Assembly: GCA_964543295.1 (NCBI GenBank)
Contig: CAZIXA010000006.1
Coordinates: forward strand, 19,124-83,123
Origin: AE-B3B sp964543295
GTDB lineage: Bacteria; Aerophobota; Aerophobia; Aerophobales; AE-B3A
Reading direction: 5' to 3'
DNA length: 64,000 nucleotides
This document shows positions 1 through 9,252 of this stretch, piece after piece. The notes beneath the pieces were generated by a model that did not search any database, was not told the DNA's origin, and was given only the letters and a program-made list of their open reading frames with translations. Each line of letters opens with the position of its first letter. Within the stretch, counting starts at the first letter, position 1. The position numbers were made by a program, and so were the translations under genes.

Positions 1-90
1 AGATCTGGCTCTTTCAAAAATGACCAAAGCAAAAACTAGGTACATTTTCTCTGACTGGGCTCCGGAACGGGGTCCTGAAGTGAGAAAAGA

Positions 91-621
91 GTGAAGCCTA
101 TGAAGACTAAAACTTATGAGCGATTAAAAAGTTTGCACCATAAATACGGACCACAGGAGTTTGGTAAACTATGCCAGAAATTTCTGGCAATTACCTTTCA
201 GATGGCAGGCTATAGTCGTATAGTGGAAAGAGGGGTACAAGGGGTGGATATAGATGCAGCGGGAGAAAATGGAGAAAAATACGCTATTGAAGTTAAGACG
301 ACGGTAACGAAGTCCATCAATTTTGAACAAAAAGATGTTGATGGTCTCCAAAAACGTAAAGAGGACGGCTATCAACCCGTACTGGCTGTGCTTCGTCTCG
401 ATAGGTTCTCGGATTGGATTTTTGCTAGAGCTAATGAAATCAAACCAGGAAGCTTATATATAGATTCCCTTCGGGTTCATAGGTTACGTGAACTTGAAGG
501 ATGCACACGCCCTCTTTTTGATAAGGCAATTGGGAATCACTTCCATAGGACGATGCAAGAAGCACAGAGATATCTGGATAATTTTCTGCGGCAAAAAGGT
601 GTAGAGGTACGCCGACTGTGA
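91..621 (+). CDS. PD-(D/E)XK restriction-endonuclease-like protein
   Basis: This 176-residue protein has the core of a Mrr/resolvase-type nuclease fold: GVDIDA (Asp53, Asp55) followed by AIEVKTT (Glu67, Lys69), the D...ExK metal-binding pattern. The fold normally cleaves double-stranded DNA; the substrate here is unknown. The opening codon is GTG at 91; an ATG at 100 is an equally good start. The stop lies one base before the next gene, so the two are probably co-transcribed and translationally coupled. No methyltransferase partner is visible, though upstream sequence is outside the window. The fold is fairly sure, the role is not. Confidence 0.7.
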   Translation: MKPMKTKTYERLKSLHHKYGPQEFGKLCQKFLAITFQMAGYSRIVERGVQGVDIDAAGENGEKYAIEVKTTVTKSINFEQKDVDGLQKRKEDGYQPVLAVLRLDRFSDWIFARANEIKPGSLYIDSLRVHRLRELEGCTRPLFDKAIGNHFHRTMQEAQRYLDNFLRQKGVEVRRL

Positions 622-622
622 G

Positions 623-946
623 GTGGCTAGCTTAGGTTTTAATTCTTTAAGTATCTTTTTATTTGGTTTTTTGATGGGCATTGCCCCTTGTGTTCCATAT
701 GTAGCAATTCTCACCTATATTGCCTGTGTAGCAGAAAATGCTGTTTTTTTGGGTATATTGTATGCTGCGTTGTTTGCGGCAGGTACAGCACTTGCCCCCA
801 TAGCATCAGGGTCTTTGATGGGTATTATTCCAGAGAAGCTATTTAGGTCAGCTAAATTGCTCAAGACTTTTCAGGTAGTTTGTGGAGTAGTTCTTGTTTT
901 TTTTGGATTTCAGCTTATCTATTACGTGTTGAATCTGATCACTTGA
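623..946 (+). CDS. Half-size TauE/DsbD-like transmembrane protein
   Basis: The 107-residue product has three hydrophobic segments, with GIAPCVP in the first. That motif is typical of the second half of six-helix transporters of the DsbD/CcdA or sulfite-exporter superfamilies, which pass electrons or anions across the inner membrane. It is half the family length, so it is either a 3' remnant of a larger gene or a half-unit that dimerises. The start is GTG at 623, immediately behind the nuclease stop. No CxxC thioredoxin partner is seen nearby. Confidence 0.5.
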   Translation: MASLGFNSLSIFLFGFLMGIAPCVPYVAILTYIACVAENAVFLGILYAALFAAGTALAPIASGSLMGIIPEKLFRSAKLLKTFQVVCGVVLVFFGFQLIYYVLNLIT

Positions 947-1069
947 TTTATTTAATTTGCGCGCCCTCCGTGTCACCATCAAATTACATACAGGGTTATG
1001 AGAAAGAAATCTTGACAGAATAAATTTCAAAAGGAAACTTAAATCAGAAGATGAATGCGAAAATGATGC

Positions 1070-1660
1070 TTAACCGTCTCTTGTGAATAGAAGAGGAAAC
1101 ACTATATCGCTCGTACAGCAAGGAATCCAAACTGCCAGGAATAAAATTAAGAAGATAAAAGGAAGCAAGGGAATCCAGTTTCCCATCCCAAATGCTGTGA
1201 AGTAGAACAGCGATGCCCACGTGCTTAGCAACACGTGTCCAGCGTGCGGGAATTTAGTGGTAGGTTTCCAATAACCGATGGTAATGCCGATTAACGCCAT
1301 GGGGTTTACAAGCCACCATTTTTCGATAAAACCTACATGGAACTCCATTTTGAGAGTAAGTAAAACTCCTCCCAGATAAGGAATTATCGCATCACTTAAT
1401 GTAGCTATGCCGATCGACCCCACATAACCAATTAAAATCGCCTCCCAGACTTTATGCTTAGCATTTCGCTTATATATAGCTGTGGTCACAAGTGCGCTCA
1501 ATACAACATGAACTGGATGGAAGATATAAAAAAGAGTGTGCGAAATTCCGGAAGGAACATTACCCAAAGCCATTATGGCCATGATGATAATTCCTGTAAT
1601 AGCCCCAAAAAAAGTAAAAGGAGCATGCCTTTTGAGCTCATTCGCTATTCGTCTGATCAT
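1070..1660 (-). CDS. Conserved multi-pass membrane protein in the lar operon
   Basis: This 196-residue protein has about five hydrophobic segments and scattered polar signatures within them: HPVHVV near residue 48, FPHAGHVLLSTW near 137 and CCTSDIVFP near 181. I do not recognise a named family. It starts 19 bases after larC on the same strand and is the last gene of the lar operon. His and Cys residues in membrane segments together with this context make metal (nickel) movement a possible role, but that is inference only. Confidence 0.6.
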   Translation of the reverse strand: MIRRIANELKRHAPFTFFGAITGIIIMAIMALGNVPSGISHTLFYIFHPVHVVLSALVTTAIYKRNAKHKVWEAILIGYVGSIGIATLSDAIIPYLGGVLLTLKMEFHVGFIEKWWLVNPMALIGITIGYWKPTTKFPHAGHVLLSTWASLFYFTAFGMGNWIPLLPFIFLILFLAVWIPCCTSDIVFPLLFTRDG

Positions 1661-1679
1661 TTTTTTCTTTTTCGTACTC

Positions 1680-2858
1680 TTAAGTTCTCTTCCCTAGTAA
1701 ATCAAAGGCAGCCTGTTTTGCCTCTTGGTAAACCCCTTTGAGGGGGATTTTAAGGTGGGTGGCAATCTTTCGGCATTCTTCATAGCTAGGGGAGATGTTT
1801 TTGACGATGCCATCATGTTTTCCAATTTTAACCTCGATTTTACCATATTTAGTGGATACTTTCCGATTTTCCCGATTTAATTTTCTTCTCTTTATTTTAG
1901 AGATTCTTACTCCCAGAGTAGTAGTTTCATTGAAGATGATCTCGAGCATCTTTTCCATTTTTTCTTGGTCTGCTATGACGCTGAGCATAGTGGCAGGTCT
2001 TGTCCTTTTCATCTGAATAGGGGTGAGGAAAACGTCTAGAGCCCCTTCATGGAATAATCTATCTACTATGTGCTCGTAAAACTCGGGATTCATGTCATCA
2101 ATATTGGTTTGAATTAAAGAGACTACATCCTCCTCGTAAGCTTTTCTTATTACCCCTATCGACACTCTCAGCAAATTAGGGATGGGAAGGTCTCTTTCCC
2201 CGGCTCCATAGCCAATATGGTCTATTTTCATAGGAGGCATCTCGCCAAAGTCTTTAGTCAGACTAATAATAATAGCTGCTCCGGTAGGGGTAACTAGTTC
2301 GGCCTCGATATCACTGCCATAAACAGGAACCTCTTTTAATAACTCCAAAGTTGCCGGAGCCGGTACAGGTAGAATGCCATGAGCACATTTTATAAAACCT
2401 CTGCCAAGAGGTAAAGGGGAAGAATACACCTTCTCTACACCTAAGTATTTCATCCCGGCCACTGCCCCTACCACGTCAATAATTGTATCTAAACCACCCA
2501 GTTCATGAAAATGTACCTTTTGTACATCTTTCCCATGGATCTTTGCCTCCACGCTGGCGAGCCTGGTAAATATAGCTCGGCTCCGCTCCTTTACCTTTTC
2601 TTCCAACTTACTCTTATCCAGAATAGATAAAATGTCCTCGAGTTTTCTTTCCTTTTTTCCCTCTTTGACGCGTATCTTAATTTGGGTAGAGAGAATACCC
2701 CGTTTGGCTACTTTTTTTGCCTCAATCTGATAATCAAAAAGGTTTAGTTTATGTAGTTCGCTTTTTAGCTTTTCTACCGGTAGACCCAGATCGACCAATG
2801 CTCCCAGCACCATATCTCCACCAATGCCGGAAAAACAGTCAAAGTAGGCAGCTCTCAT
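1680..2858 (-). CDS. larC: LarC, nickel-pincer cofactor nickel insertion protein
   Basis: LarC inserts nickel into the pyridinium bisthiocarboxylate mononucleotide made by LarB and LarE, giving the nickel-pincer cofactor. The protein begins with the family signature YFDCFSGIGGDM and carries VHFHELGGLDTIIDVVGA near residue 115. It is one uninterrupted 392-residue frame, unlike Lactobacillus larC, which is split and read by frameshifting. Its ATG overlaps the end of larB by four bases, so translation is coupled. No larA (lactate racemase) is present in the window, so the cofactor may serve a distant or different enzyme. Confidence 0.93.
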   Translation of the reverse strand: MRAAYFDCFSGIGGDMVLGALVDLGLPVEKLKSELHKLNLFDYQIEAKKVAKRGILSTQIKIRVKEGKKERKLEDILSILDKSKLEEKVKERSRAIFTRLASVEAKIHGKDVQKVHFHELGGLDTIIDVVGAVAGMKYLGVEKVYSSPLPLGRGFIKCAHGILPVPAPATLELLKEVPVYGSDIEAELVTPTGAAIIISLTKDFGEMPPMKIDHIGYGAGERDLPIPNLLRVSIGVIRKAYEEDVVSLIQTNIDDMNPEFYEHIVDRLFHEGALDVFLTPIQMKRTRPATMLSVIADQEKMEKMLEIIFNETTTLGVRISKIKRRKLNRENRKVSTKYGKIEVKIGKHDGIVKNISPSYEECRKIATHLKIPLKGVYQEAKQAAFDLLGKRT

Positions 2859-3613
2859 TTTTCTCTCCCCATGTGGTTAATCAAACTGGCCATATATCCA
2901 GCTCCAAATCCATTATCAATGTTGACCACTGCTATCCCGGGAGCACAGCTATTAAGCATGGTAAGAAGAGCAGAAACGCCCTTAAAGCTGGCTCCGTATC
3001 CCACAGAGGTGGGTACCGCTATGACTGGTTTACTCACCAGGCCCCCGACTACACTGGGCAGAGCTCCCTCCATCCCCGCAACCACCACCAAGACGTTGGC
3101 ACTAAAGAGTCTGTCTTTATTGTCAAACAGTCTGTGAATTCCAGCCACCCCTACATCGTAAAGGCGATCTACTTTATTACTCATAATTTCTGCCGTCACC
3201 GCTGCCTCCTCGGCTACTGGCATATCTGCGGTTCCTCCACTTACTACCAATATAGTATGAGGGCTTACTTTTTCTTTTCTTTCCCTGAGCACGGCTATCT
3301 TTGCCCTCTCAAAATACCTTACTTCTGGCAGACTATTTTTAATGGCCTGGTAAATCTCTTTATTTGCTCGCACAGCCATAACTGTCGATTTATTCTCCCT
3401 CATCCGCTCTGCAATATGGACAATCTGCTCAGGAGTCTTACCCGGGCAAAAAATTACCTCGGGATAGCTTCTTCGCAGCTCCCGATGAGTGTCAATCTTA
3501 GCAAAACCAACGTCCTGGTAAGGAAGAACTTTTAGCTTTTCTAGAGCTTCTTCTATCCTTATCTTACCCGATCTTACTTCCTCCAGTAGATGTCTGATTT
3601 GATCTACTTTCAC
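2855..3613 (-). CDS. larB: LarB, nicotinate adenine dinucleotide carboxylase/hydrolase
   Basis: LarB carboxylates and hydrolyses nicotinic acid adenine dinucleotide as the first step to the nickel-pincer nucleotide. The C-terminal half is PurE-like, with VVSGGTADMPVAEEA, an AGMEGALPSVVGGL segment and a glycine-rich VPTSVGYGASFKG loop. At 252 residues it is full length for the family. It sits six bases behind larE and overlaps larC by four bases, forming the operon larE-larB-larC. A long open frame on the opposite strand at 2717-3535 is an antisense shadow. Confidence 0.93.
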   Translation of the reverse strand: MKVDQIRHLLEEVRSGKIRIEEALEKLKVLPYQDVGFAKIDTHRELRRSYPEVIFCPGKTPEQIVHIAERMRENKSTVMAVRANKEIYQAIKNSLPEVRYFERAKIAVLRERKEKVSPHTILVVSGGTADMPVAEEAAVTAEIMSNKVDRLYDVGVAGIHRLFDNKDRLFSANVLVVVAGMEGALPSVVGGLVSKPVIAVPTSVGYGASFKGVSALLTMLNSCAPGIAVVNIDNGFGAGYMASLINHMGREK

Positions 3614-3619
3614 TCTGAT

Positions 3620-4426
3620 TCACCTTTTTTCTAAAACCTCATTCATGCTTCCCGGGCGATAGCCTTCTAGATCAAGTGTAACGTAAGTATATCCTAATCT
3701 TTTAAGTTTATCGATTATCAGCCTTACCATATTTTCCTGCCATAATAAGCTCATTTCCTCTTGGGCTACCTCGATTCTAGCTATCCCATCATGGTCTCTT
3801 ATCCTTAGCTGTCTTATTCCCAGGCCCTTTAAAAATCTTTCCCCCTCATCAATTCTTTTTAGTTTTTCTCTAGTTATTCTAGTTCCGTAAGGAATTCGAG
3901 AAGCTAAACAGGCTAAAGAAGGTTTATCCCAGGTAGGTAGGTTCATTTTATGGGATAGGCTGCGGATCTCGGCTTTGGTTAAATGGGCTTCCTTTAAAGG
4001 GCTTTTAATACCGAGTTCTTGCCCAGCCTGCCTCCCTGGGCGAAAATCAGCCAGGTCATTATAATTGGAAGCATCCGCTACATAGTTTAAACCTTGTCCT
4101 CTGGCTATCTTATTTAATCTGGAAAATAATTCCCTTTTGCAAAAATAGCATCTTTGAGGAGAGTTCTTGACAAAATCCTGCTTCGACAGCTCCTCTGTCT
4201 GGATGACGAGATGCTTGACTCCTAATTTTCGAGCTATCTTCCTGGCTGCCTCCAGTTCGGAAGCTGGATAAGTTTCTGAGCTCGCTGTGGCTGCTACTAG
4301 CTTGTTTTCAAGCACCTCATGAGCAACCTTAAGCAGGAAAGTACTATCCACTCCCCCGGAGAAAGCGATGAGAACGCTTCCCATATTAGATAAGATTCTT
4401 TTGAGGCTGGCTAGTTTTTCCTCCAC
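3620..4426 (-). CDS. larE: LarE, sulfur transferase of nickel-pincer synthesis
   Basis: LarE adenylates the LarB product and replaces carboxyl oxygen with sulfur. The PP-loop FSGGVDSTF is at residues 23-31. Lactobacillus LarE sacrifices one cysteine per sulfur, but this protein has three well-placed cysteines: Cys93 and Cys96 in QRCYFCKREL and Cys173 in LACLASRIPYG. That three-cysteine arrangement is the one described for LarE enzymes, such as the Thermotoga protein, that hold a [4Fe-4S] cluster and turn over repeatedly. It is the first gene of the lar operon; the ATG is at 4426. Confidence 0.92.
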   Translation of the reverse strand: MEEKLASLKRILSNMGSVLIAFSGGVDSTFLLKVAHEVLENKLVAATASSETYPASELEAARKIARKLGVKHLVIQTEELSKQDFVKNSPQRCYFCKRELFSRLNKIARGQGLNYVADASNYNDLADFRPGRQAGQELGIKSPLKEAHLTKAEIRSLSHKMNLPTWDKPSLACLASRIPYGTRITREKLKRIDEGERFLKGLGIRQLRIRDHDGIARIEVAQEEMSLLWQENMVRLIIDKLKRLGYTYVTLDLEGYRPGSMNEVLEKR

Positions 4427-4820
4427 GAAGATTCCTTTTTTCTCTCAAGATGGGGTAATTCTAGCCTATTACCTGATCTTGTCAAACACCTCTTCTTTTT
4501 CCAATTTCCAGGTTGGACTTGCCAAAATTCCATTTTTCATACATTATATAGGGGTCAGGTCTCAACATTTGACATTTCTATTTAAACGCCGATGATAACT
4601 TGAGGGAAGGAGGATTAAAGCATTAGAAAAGGTAGAGGATTGGAGGATTTATCTTTGAACCCCTGACTCCTTGAAACTTTAAACTCTGTGCTTCGCGAGG
4701 CGTATCTTGTTAAGTTTTTCTTTTTGATTCATCTCTGCGATCTTTGCGGTGAACAGTTACGTTTAATCTTATATTTAGCCTGGGAGTAGGGATGATTATT
4801 CATTCGGGGGATGATAGAAA
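4427..4820. other. Intergenic region between larE and lipA
   Basis: Nothing in this 394-base stretch looks like a gene. It must hold the divergent promoters of the lar operon and of lipA, but I could not fix a convincing pair. Two segments resemble short dispersed repeats common in bacterial genomes: GGGGTCAGGTCTCAAC near 4550, and CTGCGATCTTTGCGGTGAAC near 4735. Both look like old remnants. Confidence 0.4.
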
Positions 4821-5678
4821 ATGAGTTTGCCTTCCTGGATCAAGAAAAGAGCCCCTAAGGAAGAGATTCTTCAGGAGATGAAACATCTTCTTCGCAGTCT
4901 TTCCCTTCACACTGTCTGCGAAGAAGCAAGGTGCCCCAATATAGGGGAATGCTTTGCTAAAAAAACAGCCACTTTTATGATCCTGGGGAATAGATGTACT
5001 AGAAATTGTCGATTTTGTGCGGTAGAGAAGGGGGATCTTCTTCCTCTTGATCTTTCTGAGCCTGAGAATGTAGCCCGGGCGGTAAATAGACTCAGCTTAA
5101 GGTACGTGGTTATAACCTCGGTGACCAGGGATGATTTACCAGATGGAGGAGCCAGTCAATTTGCCCGAACCATAAAAGAAATAAGAAGAATCAATAAGGA
5201 TGGGATCAGGATCGAGGTTTTAATCCCCGATTTTAAGGGCTCTCTATCCTCCCTTAAAGCAGTGATAGGGGCAAAACCTGATGTTCTGAATCATAATCTG
5301 GAGACAGTTCCCCGCCTCTATGGGACAGTTAGACCAAAGGCTGATTACCCTAGGTCACTTGAGCTTTTGAGACGGAGCAAAGAAATGAACTCGGGTATTT
5401 ATACTAAATCTGGACTGATGGTGGGCCTGGGGGAGAGCTTTGGCGAAGTGGTTGAAGCAATGAATGATTTAAGGGAAGTCGGTTGTGATATTCTTACCAT
5501 CGGTCAGTATCTAAGGCCCTCCCCCGACCATCTTGAGGTAAAGGAGTTTGTGGAGCCTCGGAAATTCAAAAAATATGAGATTATAGGCCAATCCTTAGGT
5601 TTTTTCTCTGTGGCTGCCTCTCCATTTGTAAGGAGTTCCTATCAAGCCAAAGAGGCTTTAGAGAAGATAAAGGAGTGA
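4821..5678 (+). CDS. lipA: Lipoyl synthase (radical SAM)
   Basis: LipA inserts two sulfur atoms into protein-bound octanoyl chains. Both iron-sulfur signatures are present: the auxiliary-cluster motif CEEARCPNIGEC near residue 33 and the radical-SAM motif CTRNCRFC near residue 59. A serine near the C-terminus (VRSSY) matches the auxiliary-cluster ligand of the family. At 285 residues it is full length. It is followed after four bases by a peptidase gene. No lipB, lplA or glycine-cleavage gene lies nearby, so octanoyl or lipoyl transfer must be encoded elsewhere. Confidence 0.95.
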   Translation: MSLPSWIKKRAPKEEILQEMKHLLRSLSLHTVCEEARCPNIGECFAKKTATFMILGNRCTRNCRFCAVEKGDLLPLDLSEPENVARAVNRLSLRYVVITSVTRDDLPDGGASQFARTIKEIRRINKDGIRIEVLIPDFKGSLSSLKAVIGAKPDVLNHNLETVPRLYGTVRPKADYPRSLELLRRSKEMNSGIYTKSGLMVGLGESFGEVVEAMNDLREVGCDILTIGQYLRPSPDHLEVKEFVEPRKFKKYEIIGQSLGFFSVAASPFVRSSYQAKEALEKIKE

Positions 5679-5682
5679 AGCA

Positions 5683-6486
5683 ATGAAAATCTACATTATG
5701 GTTGACCTTGAGGGGATAACCGGGGTAGTGAGTTCTGAGAGACAAGCAAGACCGGGAAGTGATGGATATGAGGAGGCAAGAAGGCTTTTAATGTCCGATC
5801 TTAATGCCGCCATTGAGGGTGTTCTTGAGGGAGGAGCAACAGAAATTGTGGTGTATGATATGCACTATTATGGGCTAAATGTTATTTTAAATGAGCTTCA
5901 TCCCAGGGCAAAGATTATTATGGGTAATCCCCATGTAGTTCCCCCGGAGCTAGGACTTAATGCGACCTTTCAGGGAATGATGATGGTGGGATACCATGCC
6001 ATGGCCGAGACAAAGGGAGCTCTTTTACCTCATACCTATGCTCTTGATATGAAAAGCCTATATTTAAATGGTGTTCTGATGGGTGAGATCGGTCTTGAGG
6101 CAGCAGTTGCTGGTACTTTTGGAGTTCCACTGATTATGGTAAGCGCTGATTCAAAAGGAATAGAAGAAGCGGAAAAACTATTGAAACGCGTGGAAAAGGC
6201 TGTGGTCAAGTACGCCATAAGTAAGGAGGGAGCGGTTTGCCTATCACCTTCAACGACGAAGGAGATTATAAGGAAGAGGGCAAAAATTGCCGTGGAAAAA
6301 ATAGATGGGTTCACTGCCTACAAGGTTCCCTCCCCTTATGAAATAAGGCTAGAGTTTTATGAGGCAGGTTCTGCCAAAAAGGCGGCTAAGATAAGCGAGG
6401 TGACCAGGTTGGATGATAGGACTATCCAGTTAAAGGGGGATGACCTTTCCCTTCTGTGGAAGACATTCATCAGTAAATATCAATAA
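5683..6486 (+). CDS. dppA: M55 family D-aminopeptidase (DppA-like)
   Basis: The 267-residue protein matches the zinc-dependent M55 family, in which Bacillus DppA releases N-terminal D-amino acids. The N-terminus MVDLEGITGV supplies the first Asp/Glu metal ligands. The VYDMHYYG and MVGYHAMAETKGALLPHTY segments carry the conserved histidines. It begins four bases after lipA and is probably co-transcribed with it. Likely roles are turnover of cell-wall peptides or D-amino-acid scavenging in the cytoplasm. The substrate is not proven by sequence. Confidence 0.88.
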   Translation: MKIYIMVDLEGITGVVSSERQARPGSDGYEEARRLLMSDLNAAIEGVLEGGATEIVVYDMHYYGLNVILNELHPRAKIIMGNPHVVPPELGLNATFQGMMMVGYHAMAETKGALLPHTYALDMKSLYLNGVLMGEIGLEAAVAGTFGVPLIMVSADSKGIEEAEKLLKRVEKAVVKYAISKEGAVCLSPSTTKEIIRKRAKIAVEKIDGFTAYKVPSPYEIRLEFYEAGSAKKAAKISEVTRLDDRTIQLKGDDLSLLWKTFISKYQ

Positions 6487-6535
6487 TGAATTATTAACTT
6501 GCCTCACTTACACAAAAGATGGGAGGGAGAAGAAG

Positions 6536-7051
6536 ATGGAAGTAAGAGAAGCTATTGAAAAAAGGAGAAGCGTTCGAGTTTATGAGGATAGGCCCATTCC
6601 AGAGGAAAAACTAAAAAGGGTACTTGAGGCAGCAAGATTAGCCCCCTCTGCCTCTAATCGACAGCCCTGGAAATTTGTAGTGGTTCGGAATGTTGAATTA
6701 CGGAAAAAGCTTGCCCGGGCAGCTGGAAATGAGAGCTTTATAGGCGAGGCTCCGGTAGTTATTGCTGCAGTAGCCCTTCGCACAGATCATATTATGAGGT
6801 GTGGAGTTCACAGTTATCCAGTGGATCTTGCCATTGCCGTAGATCACATGACTTTAGCTGCTGTTGAAGAAGGGCTGGGAAGCTGCTGGATTGGTGCTTT
6901 CTCCCAGGAGGAAATTAAACGGATTCTCAATATTCCCAAGCAATACATGGTGGTTACCCTTTTGCCAATGGGGTATCCCGCTCAAGCCGGTGGGTTAAAA
7001 TCACGCAAACCATTAGAGAGAATAGTCTCTTACGAAACCTTTTCTGAATAA
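6536..7051 (+). CDS. Nitroreductase family protein
   Basis: This FMN-dependent oxidoreductase begins MEVREAIEKRRSVRVY and contains LAPSASNRQPWKFVVV, the usual flavin-binding signature, then EEGLGSCWIGAF. It is about 171 residues from the ATG at 6536, which is preceded by a GGAGGGAGAAG ribosome site. A longer frame opens at 6440 inside the peptidase gene, but that start lacks family support. The substrate is unknown. It lies in the same direction as lipA and dppA. Confidence 0.88.
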   Translation: MEVREAIEKRRSVRVYEDRPIPEEKLKRVLEAARLAPSASNRQPWKFVVVRNVELRKKLARAAGNESFIGEAPVVIAAVALRTDHIMRCGVHSYPVDLAIAVDHMTLAAVEEGLGSCWIGAFSQEEIKRILNIPKQYMVVTLLPMGYPAQAGGLKSRKPLERIVSYETFSE

Positions 7052-7308
7052 TTAAGAGAGGCTAAAATTTTCAAACCTTCAACTTTGCCAATGGTTCAAG
7101 GGTTAAATCCAATTCTAAAAACTGGAAATCAACCCACGTCTTTTCAATGAACTTTGAAATTTCGGCTCTCTCAATTTTCTCCATTCGGCTTTAAGGAGAT
7201 CTTGCCTCGTAGCTTAATAAATGTCTCCCACCTCTTTCGGTGAACAAATTCCTGCAAAGCTGGGTTAATCGCTTCAGTCAACCCTCTTTTTACCAGTTTT
7301 TGGTTGCC

Positions 7309-7366
7309 TTGACAAAAATTTTACTTTAATTATTCTATTATAGAACATTGTTCGAAATAGACGAAC
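7309..7366 (+). promoter_or_regulatory. Promoter and operator of the IclR-family gene
   Basis: TTGACA at 7309-7314 is followed by TATTCT or TATTAT at about 7331-7341. Directly before the start codon lies a perfect inverted repeat, GTTCG at 7350-7354 and CGAAC at 7362-7366. A palindrome this close to the start suits autorepression by the IclR protein. The remainder of the 7052-7308 gap shows nothing distinctive. Confidence 0.6.
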
Positions 7367-7370
7367 AAAT

Positions 7371-8138
7371 ATGAAGTCTGTAAAGAAGGCTATAGAAGTT
7401 CTGGAGGCTTTGGCTAAAAGGGAGAATGGAGTAGGAATAACTCAGTTAAGTCGAGAGCTGAACCTACCAAAGAGCACCATTCATCAAATTCTCTCCGCCC
7501 TTAAAAGCGTAAGATTCGTAGAGCAGAATTCCGAGGATAAAAAATATCATTTGGGACTCCGGATTTTCGAGCTGGGCAACATTGTTCAATCTCAACTTCA
7601 ACTTAGAAAAATAGCCCACCTTTACTTGTATAATTTAAGTAGAAAGACCAATGAGACAACTTACCTGGTAGTTCTGGAAAATGATAGGATAGTTTACCTA
7701 GATTGTGTGGAGTCAACGGCAAGACTTAGATCCCGGCCTGTTTTTGGAGAAAGAGTTCCCCTTCATTGTACCAGTTTAGGTAAAGCCATAATGGCCTTTT
7801 TGCCAGAGGGAAAAATAAATAAAATTATCTATGAGGATGGGTTAGAAAGATTTACCGATAACACCATTACTGATCCCCAGGTACTTAAACAAGAGCTAAA
7901 GAAAATTCGAAAAAGAGGATATGCAACTGACAATATGGAGCATGAGGAGGGAATTTGCTGTGTGGGCGCTCCTATAAGAAATCATCGAAAGGAAGTTTTT
8001 GCTGCTATCAGCGTTTCCGGGCCTTCCCAGAGATTTGACCCTCCAAGGATACAGACTATGGCTAAATTGGTTATTGAAGCATCTGAGGAAATTTCGAGAA
8101 AAATGGGCTATAGAAAACAAAATATGCTTGAGGCCTAA
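7371..8138 (+). CDS. IclR family transcriptional regulator
   Basis: The N-terminal 70 residues form a winged helix-turn-helix (GITQLSRELNLPKSTIHQIL). The rest is an IclR effector domain, with LHCTSLGKAIMAFLPE near residue 132 and EGICCVGAPIRNH near 190. At 255 residues it is full length. It stands about 100 bases before a TRAP transporter operon on the same strand and most likely controls uptake and use of that substrate. The palindrome at 7350-7366 is its probable own operator. Confidence 0.92.
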   Translation: MKSVKKAIEVLEALAKRENGVGITQLSRELNLPKSTIHQILSALKSVRFVEQNSEDKKYHLGLRIFELGNIVQSQLQLRKIAHLYLYNLSRKTNETTYLVVLENDRIVYLDCVESTARLRSRPVFGERVPLHCTSLGKAIMAFLPEGKINKIIYEDGLERFTDNTITDPQVLKQELKKIRKRGYATDNMEHEEGICCVGAPIRNHRKEVFAAISVSGPSQRFDPPRIQTMAKLVIEASEEISRKMGYRKQNMLEA

Positions 8139-8235
8139 AAATCCAACAAAAGGGGGTGATGATCTATGTCACAAATATACGGCTTTAATTTAGGCCTCAT
8201 CAACAACAGAAAAATTTTTAAAGGAGGTATCTGAG

Positions 8236-9240
8236 ATGAAAGGATGGAGGATTATTGTCGTTTGTATCCTTGCTGTGGGACTCCTCTCTTCAGCAAGTTT
8301 TGCCCAAGAGCAAACCTACACCCTTCGGTTTAACACAGTGGCTGGCCCCGAGCAGCCTCAAACCTTAGCTATGAATAAGTTTGCCGAAGTAGTTGAGGAG
8401 TTAAGCGCAGGTAAAATTAAGGCTAAGGTTTTTCATTCTGGTCAGCTCGGAGATCAAAAGACAGCTCTTTTGGGCGTTATGAGGGGAACCTTAGAGATGA
8501 CCATTGATGCCAGTCCCGCCTGGTTTGCAGATCTCTGTGATTATCCTGAGATAGGTGTTTTAGAAACACCTTACATCTTCAAAGATCTGGATCATCTCTA
8601 TAGAGTTCTCATTGGGCCAACAGGCCAGAAATACTGGGGTGAGCTTACCAAATCTGGATTACGAGTTCTCGACATATGGTACCTGGGTACCCGTGAATTA
8701 AATCTGACCAAGAAAGCTGGTGTGGTGCGACGGCCTGAAGATCTGAAGGGAATTAAGCTAAGGATGCCCAATGTAGAAGCCTGGCTTGATGTAGGAAGAG
8801 CTCTTGGAGCAAAACCTACACCTTTAGGATTCGGAGAGGTCTATATGGCTCTAAAAACCGGAACTGTAGATGGTCAGGACAACCCTCTTCCCACTGATTA
8901 TGCCGCAAAGTTTTGCGAAGTAACTCATTACATTGTTCTTAGTGATCATATGATTGGTTTTATCACGCCGGTAATCAACGAAAAGCTGTGGCAGAGTATG
9001 CCTGAAAAGTATCGGGTATACATCAAGAAAGCTATGGAGGTGGCTCGATATTATCAGAACCGAATGGTACTGGAACAAGAGGCTGCACTCCTGGGAAAGT
9101 TTGTAAAGGATTATGGGATGGAAATCATCATTCCGGACAAGCAAGCTTTCATGGAAAATGTCAAAAAGTTCTACAGCCAGCCCAGGTTCGATGAGAAGTG
9201 GGGTAAAGGCGTATACGCCAAGATTCAAGCTATAGAATAG
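8236..9240 (+). CDS. dctP: TRAP transporter substrate-binding protein (DctP)
   Basis: DctP is the periplasmic receptor of a TRAP carboxylate transporter. The protein has a signal peptide ending SSASFAQE near residue 24, then the family fold with KIKAKVFHSGQLGDQK and LKGIKLRMPNVEAW (its Arg normally binds the substrate carboxylate), followed by GEVYMALKTGTVDGQDNP. At 334 residues it is full length. An AAAGGAGGT site precedes the ATG. It starts a transporter operon behind the IclR gene. Ligand identity cannot be read, but a carboxylate or keto-acid is expected. Confidence 0.93.
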   Translation: MKGWRIIVVCILAVGLLSSASFAQEQTYTLRFNTVAGPEQPQTLAMNKFAEVVEELSAGKIKAKVFHSGQLGDQKTALLGVMRGTLEMTIDASPAWFADLCDYPEIGVLETPYIFKDLDHLYRVLIGPTGQKYWGELTKSGLRVLDIWYLGTRELNLTKKAGVVRRPEDLKGIKLRMPNVEAWLDVGRALGAKPTPLGFGEVYMALKTGTVDGQDNPLPTDYAAKFCEVTHYIVLSDHMIGFITPVINEKLWQSMPEKYRVYIKKAMEVARYYQNRMVLEQEAALLGKFVKDYGMEIIIPDKQAFMENVKKFYSQPRFDEKWGKGVYAKIQAIE

Positions 9241-9252
9241 ACAGTAAGGTTG

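Noticed and set aside
2717..3535. A 272-codon open frame on the plus strand across larC and larB
   Set aside because: It is antisense to two strongly conserved genes, has no family resemblance and an odd residue mix (many His, Ser, Tyr), typical of a shadow frame.
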